DNA of 64,000 nucleotides. It comes from Sapria himalayana (Eukaryota > Streptophyta > Magnoliopsida > Malpighiales > Rafflesiaceae). Both the position numbers and the translations under genes were made by a program. The stretch spans positions 571,171 to 635,170 of the forward strand of contig JAREIK010002618.1 in NCBI GenBank assembly GCA_029783825.1, read 5' to 3'. Shown in pieces: positions 1 through 12,845 of this stretch (the first letter of the stretch is position 1; the number at the start of each line of letters is the position of its first letter). The notes under the pieces are model-generated. The model saw only the letters and a program-made list of their open reading frames with translations. It made no database searches and had not been told where the DNA came from.

Positions 1-7
1 TATATTA

Positions 8-21
8 CAATCTCCACCTTA
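8..21 (-). promoter_or_regulatory. Polypurine tract and 3' LTR start of the copia element
   Basis: On the minus strand AAGGTGGAGATTGT lies just downstream of the RNase H remnant. This is the usual copia plus-strand primer, with the LTR starting at TGTAATATA (positions 9 to 1). Only nine LTR bases are in view, so the LTR cannot be verified. Confidence 0.7.
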
Positions 22-99
22 AGTTGTTTTGTATATAAATAGAGAGATACTCTCTATAAATGGTTAGTCCTAGTAGGACCATTGCTTATTTGATATGAT

Positions 100-1700
100 T
101 AGTAAGTCAATATAGTATATTAATTTTTTTAGAGTGACAAGTTTGTTAAACATGTTGGCAGGATTATTAGAGGTTCTAATCTTTTTCATTGGTGCTCTTT
201 TCTCAAATCGAAGGAAATGATACACTATTTTGTCCTCTCAAGATGTACTAGGACATTTGATAAATAAATAGCACTGAGGTTGTCACAAATTACTATTGCA
301 ACTTTCTGGTAAAGACCATGTTCCTTGAAAAACCCCTTGATCTAGATCCCTTCCTTCGTAGCTTTAGTTAGAGACATATACTCTACTTTAGTGGAGGTTA
401 AAATGACAAAAGATTGATGAGTGTCTTTCCAACTAACTACAAAGCCACATATAGTGAAAAGATAGCTAGTAATAGACCATCTACTATCAACATCCCTTAC
501 ATAGTTAGAATCAGAATATCCAACTAGCATGAATTTAGATTCATTACCAAATTTAAAACCTACATCGGTTATCCCTTTTAGATACCTAAGTATATTTTTT
601 ATAGCTTTCTAATGCTCTTGAATAGGATTTATAAGAAACCTACTCATTACACTCACTACATGAGCCATATCGGGTTATGTGCACACCATGAGATACATGA
701 GGCTCCTGAAAGTACTAGATTAAGGAATCTTAGACATTTGTTCCTTATCGGGTTCAAATTGAGGTCAGAACTCCAATGATAGATTGAGGTTGGAAGCATA
801 TAGAGTGGACAAAGGCTTAGAAGAAATCATTCCAAATCTAGATAGAATTTTCTTAATATATTGTTTCAGTGATAGAAACAATTTTTTTTAGATCCTTCAT
901 TGAATATTTCTATGCCTAGAATTATTTTTGTCCCTCCCATATTTTTTATATCAAATTTAGAAATGAGAAGATTCTTTAGTTCATGAATGTTAGATTTATT
1001 TTTTATAATGTTAAGCATAACATCTACATTCAATAGTAATTAGATATATGACTCATTCTTTAGCCTTCTAGAATAAATATAATAGTCATGCTCATACCTA
1101 CTATATTCATGACTAGTCATGAAATAATAATATTTCATGTACCACAAACAAGGAAACTATTTAAGTCCATAAAGGGACTTCAAAAGCTTACACACATGTA
1201 TTTATAGCAGATATCTAAAAACCCTGAGGCTGGCTCATATAAATTTTTTTTATCTAAATCTCCATGAATGAAATTAGTTTTGACATCTAGTTGCTCAAGT
1301 TAATGTTCATAATGTGCAATTAATGCTCGAAGTACCATGATTCAGGTATGTCTGACTATAGGAGAGAATATCTCACTATAATCAACACCCTCTTTCTAAT
1401 TGAATGCTCTTGCAACTGAGGTATCTTTTTTCTTCTTTCAAAACCCATTTACAAAAAACTTTCTCCCCCTTGGTTTAGTTACAAATAACCCAGGTACCAT
1501 TCTTATAAATGGATTCAATATCTTTATTCATGAAAACTAACCATGACTCAGATTTAAGACATTAAACACTTATAAAAAAGAATAGTTTATGAATATCAAT
1601 TTCTTTTGTAACTTCTAGGGAAAACCCTACAAATTCATGAAATCTAAATCTTAGAGGAGGACATACATTTAACCTCCTAGCTCTATAGTTAACTAACACT
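100..1700 (-). pseudogene. copia reverse transcriptase and RNase H remnant
   Basis: Minus-strand translation gives, in order, EGVDYSEIFSPIVRHT (near 1,400), LEQLDVKTNFIHGDLD (near 1,290), SPLYGLK (near 1,160), then PDMAHVVSVMSRFL (near 650), and in the open 63-codon stretch 342-530 GYSDSNYVRDVDSRWS and ST.VEYMSLTKATKEGI, which is the RNase H domain. The catalytic YVDDML box has decayed to LNVDVML near 1,040. It once copied element RNA into DNA; it cannot now. A decayed tail resembling ADMLTK near 150 marks the polyprotein end. Confidence 0.92.
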
Positions 1701-1779
1701 TAAAATGCAAGTTCAAGTTCAAAAATAGACTCAAGGACATATTCATGATTAGTAGTTGATTGTCCAGAAACAAATTTAG

Positions 1780-2505
1780 GCATCCTTCCTATAGTCACAA
1801 AATTAGATTTTTGTTCCACCTTAAGTTTAGATAGATGAACTTTAAATGACTGAATAGGACTAGGTGTTTTTTTATGATGATATTTTCATCAAAAGCAACA
1901 CTCCTGGAAAGGATTACTATCCTTTTAGATAGTGACCATGTACATAACCCCTCAACTTCATCATGATATCCTACAAATTTTTTTTCTTGCTTGTGGTTCA
2001 AGCTTACCATCATTCACATGATAGTAGGAAACACACCACATTTAAAATGACAATTTGAAATAATTTAGTTTATAAGATGATATGTTGTATTAATAGCTTC
2101 AACCCAAAACTCATTAACTAAACCTAATTGAGATAGCATACACCTAGTTCTCTCCAAAATAGTTTGGTTTATTCTTTTAATAATACCATTTTATTGAGGA
2201 GTGTCACTAACTATTTTATGCCTAGTCATACCTTTGTCTTTGTAGCATAGAATTTTACTAAGGAGTTTGGTTTATTCTTTAAATTTAGATGAATAGAATT
2301 CTAGACTATTGTCTATTCAAAGAAGTTTAACCTATTTAAGTGGTTGGTTTTTGACTAAGCTAACCAACTACAAAATCATTCCAAAAGTTTTAGATTTAAT
2401 TTTTATCAAGAATACTTAGGACATCCTGTGGTAGTCATCTACTAGACATAAATAGTATCTAGAACCACTAAGAGATGAGACCCTAGAAGGACCACAATAA
2501 TTAAC
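1780..2505 (-). pseudogene. copia integrase remnant
   Basis: Minus-strand frames show SGSRYYLCLVDDYHR (core start), SDTPQ*NGIIKRINQTIL with the family's TPQQNG box, then RTRCMLSQLGLVNEFWVEA. A separate open frame at 1,795-2,013 carries KKFVGYHDEVEGLCTW and VILSRSVAFDEN, the C-terminal stretch before RT. Stops and at least one deletion break the frame. The role in the parent element was joining cDNA to the chromosome. Confidence 0.9.
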
Positions 2506-2552
2506 ATGGGTATGATCCAAAGTCCCTTTGTGCATCATATATCTTTACTAAA

Positions 2553-3120
2553 CTAAGTTCTATGTTTCTTACTAAAAATACAATGATCACAAAAATTTAG
2601 TTCACTAATGTTTTGACCAACAAAACTGTTAAGATCAAAAATGATTTTTTCTTTTTTCACCCATGGGTGCAAGACACATGTGCCATAATCTTTTAAGATC
2701 ATCTTCAAATTTAGATTTAGTCTCTCTGGATGTGACAGCAATAGTCTGTGTCACCATGAAACACATCAGTGTGTATAGTATTCTACTCTTATACTCCTTC
2801 AGTTTGCTATCATCTCCTCAGTGAATATTCAGTAATCTCTTTCCACCACTAAAGGTACATCTTTGATCATCCAAAAGACCGAGAGAGATCAGATTTATTA
2901 ATCAACTCTGAAATGTGACTTACTTTTGATAGATAGATAATCCAGCCATCATATGTCCTAAGTCTGACGATGAGAACTCTAACAACTTTACATGGTTAGT
3001 TGTTGACCACAACATCATGACCTATTTCCTTCATATCATATCTACTAAACCAGTCCAAATGTTTATTGATATGAATGGAAATACCATTATCTATGATCCA
3101 GGAGTTGGGATTTGCAACAA
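2553..3120 (-). pseudogene. copia protease and GAG-pre-integrase remnant
   Basis: Near 3,100 the minus strand reads NSWIIDNGISIHINKH, the copia aspartic protease site with DSG changed to DNG, followed by decayed DG..RT-type sequence. At 2,553-2,741 an open stretch ends ELNFCDHCIFSKKHRT, the CxxC end of the GAG-pre-integrase domain. Frames shift between the two blocks. Confidence 0.85.
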
Positions 3121-3399
3121 TAATAGAGGTGACCAGAATGAGGACAACTTCATCCATGGCATCACATGCTATAGTAGCAGTATGTTGGAAAACAGACTAA
3201 CCCTGCTAATTAGGTCTCATTCTCTTCGTTAGGCATTTAGTTTTTTAGTGTAATTTCTATTTGTAGTAGTGATAGGTGTTACTCTCCTTAGACCTTTTCT
3301 AAATTTGTTCTCCTTTTTCTTGAATGGGGTGGGTTGGGACCTTCTATTCATTACCACCAATCGAGTAGCCTACTGCTCTAGTCATCCAATAGTTGCCTT

Positions 3400-3965
3400 C
3401 TAGCTAATCCCTCTAGAGTGTAGAGCAGATCGAATATCCTCCGAAGTAATTTCTTTCTTCCCCAATATCAATGATTTCACAAAGTTTTCATATGATGTTG
3501 TAAGCAAGACCAATAGTAGAAGTGTAGCTTTATTATCTTCCACCTTTGTATCTACATGCTTCATGACCATAAGGATGTTCAAATCATCTACGTCCTTTTT
3601 TAATTGAGTCCCTTTCTGTATCCTTAGTGTGAAGAGATTCCTTTTTAATAGAAGCTTATTCGTGAGTGACTATTTCATTTACAATTCTTCAGCTTGAGCC
3701 ACAAGCCTACAGTAGTCTCCACATTAGCTACCTCGGTTATCACCTCGTTAGTTAGGTTTAGGAGAATCGTAGAGTAACCCTTCTCTTAACATATACGTGC
3801 CTTAGCATCTATTATTCCAATAATAGTAGCAGCAGCACCACAACCATTGACTAGAGGGCTCAATATATCAAAGTTCTTTTGATGTATCTAAATATTTATT
3901 TGCCAAATACTATAATAATTCCAACTATTGAATTTCTCAATAGTGGTGTTCAATTTTCGAGACAT
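3400..3965 (-). pseudogene. copia gag remnant
   Basis: The minus strand starts ATG at 3,965 with MSRKLNTTIEKFNSWNYYSI, matching the gag opening with its FNG.NY..W pattern. It continues with LTNEVITEVANVETT and, in an open frame at 3,400-3,582, NKATLLLLVLLTTSYENFVK and EITSEDIRSALHSRG, the UBN2-type gag core. Several in-frame stops lie between. I chose the start because it is the first ATG before the conserved motif. Confidence 0.88.
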
Positions 3966-3969
3966 TTCA

Positions 3970-4517
3970 ACTTTAGAAGTTTGTAGGGTCATGTGTGAGA
4001 ATTTGGTGATGTAATTGAAAAAGTTATTCAACAAGTTTATGAAGATCCAAAAAAATATCATAGGAAAGAAGTCTAAAAATTATAATTCTTATTTACAAGG
4101 ATGATAAGTGAGATATTTAAGATTATAGCAACTATCATTGAATTAAACTCATCTGTTATGCTATCAGATTTTTTAAAATAATGATTGAATACAAATAAAG
4201 AAGAGAATTAAGAATATTAAAGAATCAATTGGGACTTATGCTAGGTAGGTCTAATATAAAAGTTATTTTATTTAATTAGATAATTAGTCATGAAATACTA
4301 GAAGAATAAGAACACTTGACAAAGGCCATTATCGACTATGAAGAAAACTCATAATAGAGTTACAATAATTTTAATTTGGTGGACATCATATAATAAAATA
4401 TATTCATGTATATATATTGTTAGATTGGAAACTTGTCAGAGTGAATGGAAACATGTGACCCACTATTAATTTACTGAATGTTTTTTTGCCCCACTCCAAC
4501 CTTTATGTCCTTAACTC
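3970..4517. other. Non-coding stretch upstream of copia gag
   Basis: This should contain the leader and 5' LTR of the first copia element, but I see no clear primer site. The nine bases that open the 3' LTR recur once upstream (TATATTACA on the plus strand near 4,992), which in such AT-rich DNA may be chance. No coding signal. Confidence 0.4.
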
Positions 4518-4583
4518 AACCTATATATATATATTTATATATTTATATATTTATATATTTATATATTTATATATATATATATC
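4518..4583. repeat. AT minisatellite, unit TATATATTTA
   Basis: Five or so near-perfect ten-base units flanked by plain (TA)n. The reading frame across it (IYLYIYIFIY-type) is an artefact of the repeat. Confidence 0.9.
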
Positions 4584-4599
4584 TCATCACATATGTGAG

Positions 4600-7370
4600 C
4601 CTTGGGGCCTTAGGGTTGGAGTATGTATTCCTTCATCCTAACAACATAATAAAGCAAGTTGATACTATAAGCGACACATCTAATATTCTTGAGGATCAAA
4701 TTCGTAACTACCAGATAAAAGCATTCATATATTTTCCAACCAAATTACCTTGATGTTAGTATGTGGTTGATTTTTTCACTATCTATTAATATTCACCAAT
4801 TTTTATCTTTCTTTTTTATGGGTAAAACTAGTATGCATAAGAGCTCATACTCTTTTGGATATCCTCTTTCTATAAAAACTATGCCTTGAATAGTATGTTT
4901 CAAAATATAGTGTGTTGAATATTTGCAATCTATACATTTTGCATGATGGTTGCATCAGTATTTGTCTATGTGATTTTTAAATTATGTTGCTTATATTACA
5001 AATTGTAAAATTTTGTGCATGTTTTTTTTCTATCTAGGAGTTTACTAGTTAAATTTATATGATATTTAAAAAAAAAATTGGCAGGCAACTTATTTATTTG
5101 CTTATGCATTATTTTTACATATTTCATTATAAAATGAGCTTCGAGCAAACTCATTGCAAATTCTAATGATATTTTTATTAGGAAAATTTTAATATCACCC
5201 ACATCGTGTCCAAGGCTTGACATCTTGAGTACGAAATTTTTGCAGTTAGGAGAAAAAATATTTAACTATGCATATTATTATTGAATTTACATAAAGGTAT
5301 GAAAACCTAAGCAGTATTTCTAAAATATTATGTAGGTAAATAATATCAAAATGAAATCAAATTTAAAAAAAAATCTATTATACTATCAAAATTAAAATAT
5401 TATAGCAAACATTTTGACTCAGGCAATGTCATGACTTGACAATGTATACAAGTTGTGGCAACAATTTATTGTTAGTAAATTATCAATTACTTTTTTGCTT
5501 GTTTTTGATGTATTACTTAATTAATTTGGCTAATCTTGCTACTTTTTAGTTAAATTACAAACCATCTCGTTAATAGGCTAACAAACAATTTATTAATGTT
5601 ATCTTAAATTCAAACCATGTCACAACTAAAATTTTGTATAATTAATGTTATTTTAAATTTTCGTTTAAGAAATGAATTTTATTATATAATTATAGATGAA
5701 TGTATGATCAAATTTATTATTGACATCAATAATTTGTCATTGATAAAAAAGACAACATATTTGACGATTGATATAAAATTCCTAATAATTTAATATTGAT
5801 AACATCATAAAATTTTGTTTGTATATAATTTTTCTATAATTAGGGAACTATATTTATATGTCTATTCCACAAAATAACTTATAGATAACTTTTTGATTGA
5901 ATCATTTTGGTCCAAAATATAAAGTTTTTCTATGATTATGTTATAATTTAAATGATAACTATTGTTTTGAGTATTATAAATTTTTACTAATAATTAATTT
6001 TATTATCAGAATATCACAAAATTCTATTATTAAAGTAATTTTACATAAGAATTTGAAGATGAAATAATTAATAAATATCTCAGCATAGCTTACATTTTTT
6101 GGGAACTTTGTAATTACATGTGAATATTTTATCACAATTATTAAATATTTTATAAAAAAAATTAATTTTTATTCATTAAAAATGAAATTATTAGTTTTTG
6201 AGAAAAAAAAATGTTATGATTGATTCTAGTCTTGAAAAATGCATTGCTTTCAAAAATAATGTACTTAATATCAACAAAAGTGTTTAATTCTTGAACAAGT
6301 TTTATCAAATTTTTTTTGTATTCAACATTGAGTTCACCTAAATTTTCATAATACAATTAGAATGTAACCATTTTTAATGTCTAAGATACTGTTGCTTGTA
6401 AACTTTTGAAAAAATTAGGTTATAGTATTCATAAGAAAAGAATGAATTCTTGTTGACACTCATAACTAATTCCACAAAAAAAAACAAAGACACATGGGAA
6501 ACATCATATTTTGAAAAAAATGAATGAGAATGTCTATGTTCCATAGTTTCTAGAGAATTGTGAATTTGCAAGACATTACCATTGTGGACATTTCTCTTAG
6601 CTATATATATGATGAAATATTATATATGAAAATGAAACAAACTCTAGCATGAGTTAGATACATTTCTCTTAGCTATATTGTGAGAGGATTAATGTGGATG
6701 CATTTAAAGAAATCATATTTATGGAAAATCATTAAGAAACATGAAAACACTCAATTTTAAATTTTATTGGTAATTTTGAAAAAAAAAACAACTTTTTCAA
6801 ATTTATTGGTAAATTTAAAATTGATGTGTATGAATTTTAAAAGATATTATTTATTTTATTGCATATATTTTTAATAACTATAAATAGACATTATTTGAAA
6901 AATATTTGTATAAACTAGTATTGAAAATAATTGTCAAAGATAGATGTTGAATATTTTATAAAAAAATGTTATATAGAATTATTAACAATATAGATGTTAA
7001 ATTTGAAACAAAAAACTTATTAAAATCTAAAGTTTAATTTATTAGGTAAAGCTCATTGGACAATTGATTTTGTCCAACAAAAATCTACAAATATATGAGT
7101 CATACAAATATTAAGTAAAAATAAGTCTAGATATGGATCTTATAATGAAAATATAAGTAGTTTGACTAACTAACAGTGAACTACCTAATGCTCAAGTTAA
7201 TAAATAAACTTGAGTCTCAAATTTAACTTAGACTCTATGGTTGGTTTTACTCTCTTGTGTATGATGAGTTTGTATTTAATGTTAAGAAAATTTTATGTTT
7301 GATCATCAGGAGAGAAGGATGATGTGGATTTTCTACTTTTTCTTCCTTGATATACATGGTGGTTATCAAC
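4600..7370. other. AT-rich DNA without recognisable genes
   Basis: Long A and T runs, frequent stops in all frames, no transposon domain and no RNA gene seen. The short open frames here have no family motif. Confidence 0.6.
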
Positions 7371-7569
7371 ATTGAAAAGTCACAACCAGGGACAATCTTC
7401 TTGTACTTGTGTCTTTAGTGTTTTACCACTAATTCACACTTTCTCTATTTTTATGTCATTCATACTTCTACTCCATTTAGACAATATATCATCCTTAATG
7501 ACTACTTTGAGTATGCATTTCAATTCTTTTATATCAATAGGCATAATAGATGTGAAAAATTGTATTAAT

Positions 7570-7800
7570 AATTATATTTGAGCTTTTGACTTAATAAGTA
7601 CCATACTCACATCAATTAGCATATATCTTCATTATGATTTCTCATGTATAATTCATTCTAGAATAAATGATTGCAAGGCTACAACCACCTTACAAAGTAC
7701 CTCTCCATGCATGTGTCCCATAACTTGTCTATCACCATTTATCACAACCAACGCATGATTGCTACATTATTGTAAAACCTAGTAGTCATTCTACATATCT
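7570..7800 (+). repeat. Dispersed repeat R2, copy 1
   Basis: Shares a run of landmarks with 25,190-25,400 and 25,495-25,690: an AAGCACTATAC-like start, GCATATA, a GGACTATGACCACCTTA-like phrase, CCTCTAGTCATTCATGT-like and TCATGATTACCA-like phrases. Divergence is high. It is non-coding and its class is unknown. A 15-bp unit is doubled exactly just downstream at 7,881-7,910. Confidence 0.5.
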
Positions 7801-8189
7801 TCCATATCATCTGATGGCCAATTATCTATAATATGCACAATACAATGATCATATATTTATTTGTGCTTATGATTTAATATGTGTTTATCATGAATGTGTT
7901 TATCATGAATGTGTCATGTGACTGACTTGTCTATGTTTATCATGACCAACATTCATAAATCTATTTGGGGTAAAATTTTAAATTTTCATTCTAATTAACA
8001 TATATATCCATTAAAATTCAAAATATAACAATTCCACAATTAAATATTTTACATCCACAATTTTCATATACATATATATAAATTAATTATAGATCCTTAA
8101 TTAGCCTTGCATTGGAAAAGATTTTGTTTGAAAGGATTGAAGCATCATCTTGTCGAATTGAGCGTTTCCAATGAGATATGTCTCAATTG

Positions 8190-10253
8190 ATATGTCTCAT
8201 ACGACTGGGTTAAAATCCCCTTAAGACTAAAATAAAGTATTCTAGACTAGGTTAGTGATGAGTAACCAAGCTACAAATATATAAGTAATGTATCCAACAC
8301 CTTTCAATATCTAGAAAAAGATCTGACTATTGAAGAAACACACCTTACTCAATCCAAAATATAGTCTTCCTCATAGTCTCATGATTCTTCAAATAAAGTT
8401 TAATAAATATAAATATAAAGTCATGATTGAGTTATCTTGATAGACAAATCATATAAAGAAAACTAACATAGACAATAAGGATTTAGCAATACATAATAAA
8501 GTGAGAAAGACACAAGCTAAATACTACCACATCTAATGACTTTTAAATATTTATCTTTTGCTACAATAATATAATCATAGGAAGAATAGAATAATAGATA
8601 TGGTATGATTACGTATAATAAGAGTATTACCTCGTGTGTTAATAATTTATTCATTTAAAATAAGAATATAAGTAAAAAAACAAATGATATCTAAAAGAAG
8701 TCAATAATCTATAACTAACTTAAAAAGTAGTATTACCACGAGCATAACACCAGCACAACACGAATATGACACAAACATCATACGAACCTCACACAAGCTT
8801 CACACACACATGCGCACACACACACACACATACATACATATATAGAAGTTTATATATCTATTTAGTTTATATAAATACCATATATAGGTTTATAAACACA
8901 CTCACGTTTTTATATGTATATATACATAAATCAATAATAATGATGGTCCTTAAAATTTAATGTATTTGATATTTAATTTTTTCAATTTAATTATTTTTAG
9001 AATATCAATTTGTTATATTTTCAATTTAAAATTTTTAGTTGCTAAAATATTTATAATTTTTATTTAATTATGTATTTTATTCATAAGAAATTTTTATAAA
9101 TTTCAAATTTTCATATCTTAATTTTCTCTTAGTTATTTCAAATTTAAAATATGATCAAAGTTAAGATAACATATATTTGTAATTGTGCATGATTTATAAT
9201 TTTCAAATATCAAATTTTTTACATTTATAAGTTTTAAAAGTTTTAATATTATGATAACTTTATAAAATTTTAATAGTTATTACTTTATAAAATTTTTTAC
9301 ATGCAAAGATTTTATATTTTTAATTGAAAGAATATTTTTTGGTAGTAATAAAATTAAATTAGAAGCGCTCCCATCTCAAAGGACTATATTTAAGCAAATC
9401 AACTAAAGATAATTTAATATCAAGTATTATTAGTATAAGAATATATGTAATTGTAATGTTTTTTTTTTGTGTTTTGTATTAATGTTGTATTTTCATATAA
9501 ATTTCTTGTGAGCCAAGCCCCAACCGTTTTGTGTTTTTGAAAAAAGGAGATGTAAGTCTATTCAAAAAAGCATTATGCCTAATGTTTTGAAATTTTAGTT
9601 TTGTAATGTATTTCACAAATTAGATGTATATAGAATGCATTTATGCATGCGCAACACCATTGCTTATAATTGGAGCATACTGAAACATATTCTAGAGTTT
9701 TATGGAATCTTATAATACAATGAGTTCGTGATTTTATTGATAAATTATTTTTTGGCATAATTATGAATAATTTTTAATTTTTTGAAATTTGAAGAAAAAT
9801 ATAAGAGTTACTTTACATGGAATAAAAATAATTTGATAAAATTGCATAACATTTAATAATCCTAATTGAATGTTAAGTAAAATACCCTTTATATTTGTAT
9901 AATATTTAATCATATCAATATACGATAAATTAAGAGAATCAATACCCATTATATTTGCATCAATCAAAAAGCTACATAAAATGTATTTTTTGATTAAATT
10001 TACTTCTAGTCTTTTACCACATGTGCTTCCTATATAAAGTAATTCATGTATTTAAATTATTTTTTACATGCAATAAAATCATTTGACAATTGATATATAA
10101 GTTATGCCAATATGAAAGTATTAAAAAATTATTTTGTTATTACTTTAGTTTTTTGTTAATTTATCTTTTTCACCTAAAGTAAAATTACGAATATAAAAAT
10201 TTCAAACAATTAATTTCAATGATTCTAAACAAAATTTAGTTACCAATCAAGTT
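8190..10253 (-). repeat. Dispersed repeat U, copy A1
   Basis: Parallel in order and sequence with 12,770-14,680 and 39,230-41,125, and in reverse complement with 43,850-45,900. Landmarks include TAGTGATGAGTAACCAAGCT, the phrase around ACATCATACGAACC followed by CACACAAGCTTCACAC, an AC microsatellite, the core at 9,361-9,394, and AGTTACCAATCAAGTTT at the right end, where a GC-rich element cuts in. The strand is given relative to the copia primer site seen in other copies. No coding capacity. It may be the outer part of a long LTR or a separate element. Confidence 0.7.
8800..8840. repeat. (AC)n microsatellite
   Basis: Interrupted CA run followed by CATA repeats. It sits at the same place in every full U copy (13.86, 39.76 and 45.8 kb), so it was probably seeded in the ancestral repeat. 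Confidence 0.9.
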
Positions 10254-10732
10254 TAGAGGTGTCAAACGGACAATGCTGGGACGGACCGGCACGGTTTTAG
10301 CCGACCCACCATGCTACCGTGCCGGTCTAGGCATGACACAGTTAATGTACCATGTCGTGCTTGGCCCAGCATGATTCTATAGAGGTCAGCCCTGTACGGG
10401 GCTGCGGGATGATTCCACTAGGATCGGCCAAGTTCGGGTCAGGCTAAAAACCCTAATTTTAAAAAAAATTAGGGTTTCGACGGCACGTCACCACGAATCT
10501 TCTTCACTTTTGGGGCTCGGCGAACCCTGCCCGTCGGGCTCAGCTTCTGCTGCTGGGGTAGTTTCTTAGCTCGTACTGAGGAACTGTGGCAACGGGTCAT
10601 GGCACAGTGTCGGGCTAGGCACGGCATGAGGCCCAGTTGGCCTTTGCACTGCACGGCATGAGGCCTAGTTGGCCTCGGCACTGCACGGCATAATTCTTGC
10701 CATGGACAGGCATGGCACGGGCACGAGCACTG
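10254..10732 (+). mobile_element. GC-rich hAT-type miniature element, copy 1 (right end lost)
   Basis: Begins TAGAGGTGTCAA, the YA-rNG-TGNCAA type of end seen in hAT elements, and is GC-rich against an AT-rich background. It interrupts repeat U: A2 at 14,650 continues through the same point. It carries a central hairpin with arms AAACCCTAATTTT (10,448-10,460) and AAAATTAGGGTTT (10,465-10,477). No matching right end is present; the right flank is a different part of U, so the junction is rearranged. The 110-codon minus frame inside is not a gene. Confidence 0.75.
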
Positions 10733-10734
10733 AA

Positions 10735-11000
10735 ATTTACAATATGTGTTATTATAATTAATATTTCTAATTTTGCATGATTTATAATTTTTAAATATCA
10801 AATATTTTAAATTTGATAAGTTTTAATTTTTTTTAAATCATCATAACTTATATTAATTTCTAAATCTTTAATTACTTTTTATAAATAAATAAGTGACTAG
10901 CATATATTTATAATTTTAATTTGTAAAAGAATATTTTGTAAGTAATAAAATTAAAATAATAGTGTTGCCATCACAAATGGATAATATTTAATAAAATCAA
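10735..11000 (-). repeat. Repeat U fragment A1b
   Basis: Follows 9,120-9,400 in order: TTTTGCATGATTTATAATTT, ATATCAAAT, then AGTAATAAAATTAAAATA and the core at 10,961-10,992. It lies directly behind the GC-rich element. Confidence 0.55.
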
Positions 11001-11419
11001 ATTACCATCAATTAATAGACTTGTTGGTGATTTTGGCAGCTTACCATTTCTCCGACTACTCAAAAATACTATGTGAATAATTAATTATACACGTGTGAAT
11101 GATTAACAAGTTTTTTTTTTGATAATTATACACTTGGGATGTGAAATAGTGAAATAGATATAATTTTTGTTCAACTATATATTATACTTTATTGTGATAA
11201 TAGTGAAATAGATATAAATTTGGTGCAACCTAGAACACACAAGAAGGAAAAATACTTCGAGAATAAATATGATCTAATAAGAGATATTATGAAAAGAGGA
11301 GATGTGATGGTAACGATATGGCATTAGCAAACAACTTAGCAAATCCATTTATGAATAGCTTTCCAGTTGGGGCATTTGACAAACATGTCGAAGGGATGTG
11401 AGCAAGGCACGTGACATCA

Positions 11420-11433
11420 TGGATCTGACACCA
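11420..11433 (-). promoter_or_regulatory. Primer-binding-site-like sequence of the L repeat, copy A2
   Basis: The minus strand reads TGGTGTCAGATCCA, close to the tRNA-Met complement TGGTATCAGAGCCA used by plant copia elements. The same position in the other copies (37,902-37,915 and 47,073-47,085) is also primer-like, so L next to it is probably LTR. Confidence 0.6.
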
Positions 11434-12769
11434 TATTGAATTAGATAATACCTCAAAAAAAAACATAGATATGCTATTACCATTAATAAAAGTAATGCAG
11501 AAAAAATAAAATTAACAAAATGAGATATGATAAAACATGTAATATCATGTGGAGAGTATAGCTTATTTGTCCACTCTAGAAAGTATATGGAAGGTAAAGA
11601 TTAAATGGAATAGCTACAAGATCATCCAATTCCTCAATATGTTCATCTCTAGTTTTATTATTTTTAGTATTTCTACTACTCGTAGTATAGACATTAAGTC
11701 ATAGGTAGTCATGTTTCGTAGTTACCTACTCAATATGCATGTGTGCGAGTGAATACTCATTCAAAACTATATCATTTAGGCCTAAAAAAGTATATTCTTA
11801 TTCGAGAAATTTCACTCTCTTAAAACTCAAGATTTTTTGAATTTATTCATAGATATGATGATGACTTATTGTTGTAACGACATACTAAATACCAACATGC
11901 TGATATGTAGCTGATGAGTGGCACTCTTTACTAATTGGTAGTCTAAGAAAACCTATTGGAAAGAATGAAAAAATAATGGATTCATATGCAATACCTAAAT
12001 TCATATTATTGCTAAACTCTTTGAAAAATGTGCCCTTGTCAAGAATAATAATATCTTAACTTACTAATATCTTATCGATTTTTATTGATAAATACTTATA
12101 TATCCTTTTTAAATTCTCTACTATCCAAGGAAAATATATGTCAATGCCCTATATATCTACATGTCTCATTCTATAAAGTGATTAAGGACCAAACAAGTAT
12201 ATATAAAATAAAAATATGAGAGGCAAGCTAAATATCCACTCTATGTGATGCAAGATCTAAATGGGTAATGCTTAAAAAAGATAACATAAAGTTTTTGATT
12301 GTTAAGTTAGATTGTGGTTACAACTATATCTAATCAAAAATATTTTGAATATATTTCTAACTATGAACATTAGAACTATCTCAATTAGATATGTATTCTT
12401 CACTTTAATACTCTCATTCTATTACAATGTAGTGACATAATAAATTTAGTGTGTAATCTCATAATTTATATAGTAATTATTGAATTGATTTGACATATAT
12501 TCTAATAGATTATTATTTCTTAAATTTTAAATATTTTTATTAAATTGATTTTATTTTATTTTAAGAAAACCCCGTGATCTATCTTAAAATAAAGATATTC
12601 ATATATATCTCAAGTAATTATTTGGAAAAATAATCAAATACCTAAATTACTATATATTCGTATTTCCATTACGTCCCTATATATATATATATGAGTGTAT
12701 CCTATTGAATGGGTACTAACTTAAGCCAGACATATGTATAATATAAGAAGCTTTGCTGGGCTTTCCCAA
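11434..12769 (-). repeat. LTR-like repeat L, copy A2
   Basis: Collinear with 37,916-39,230 and, inverted, with 45,900-47,069. Shared phrases include CTACAAGATCATCCA, AGTATAGCTT near the primer site, CATGTTTCGTAGTTACCTA and AATTGGTAGTCTA. No open frame. The end nearest the primer site reads TCTAATTCAA on the minus strand, consistent with a ...CA LTR terminus. Confidence 0.65.
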
Positions 12770-12845
12770 TAGCTATGTCTCATATTATAGAATCTAAATA
12801 ATTTATAGACTAAGATAAAGTATTCTAAACTTAGCTAGTGATGAG

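Larger units (their letters stand above)
1..3965 (-). mobile_element. Degenerate Ty1/copia (Tnt1-type) retrotransposon, 3' end at window start
   Basis: Reading the minus strand, the copia order gag, protease, integrase, RT, RNase H is visible from 3,965 down to about 130, followed by a polypurine tract and the first bases of the 3' LTR, which runs off the window. Every domain is crossed by stops and frameshifts, so the copy is dead. About 3.9 kb of internal region is close to a full-length Tnt1-type interior; a short deletion lies between the integrase core and its C-terminal GY...SR.V.FDE stretch (about 2,035 to 2,010). No convincing tRNA-Met primer site or 5' LTR edge was found upstream of gag. 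Domain order and motifs are seen directly; assignment to the Tnt1-like group is family knowledge. Confidence 0.93.

Noticed and set aside
3858..3871. GGCTCAATATATCA as a decayed primer site of the first copia
   Set aside because: It lies inside gag, downstream of the gag start at 3,965, so it cannot be the primer site.
4992..5000. TATATTACA as the outer edge of the first copia's 5' LTR
   Set aside because: Only nine AT-rich bases match the 3' LTR start; no primer site or LTR end supports it. Unproven.
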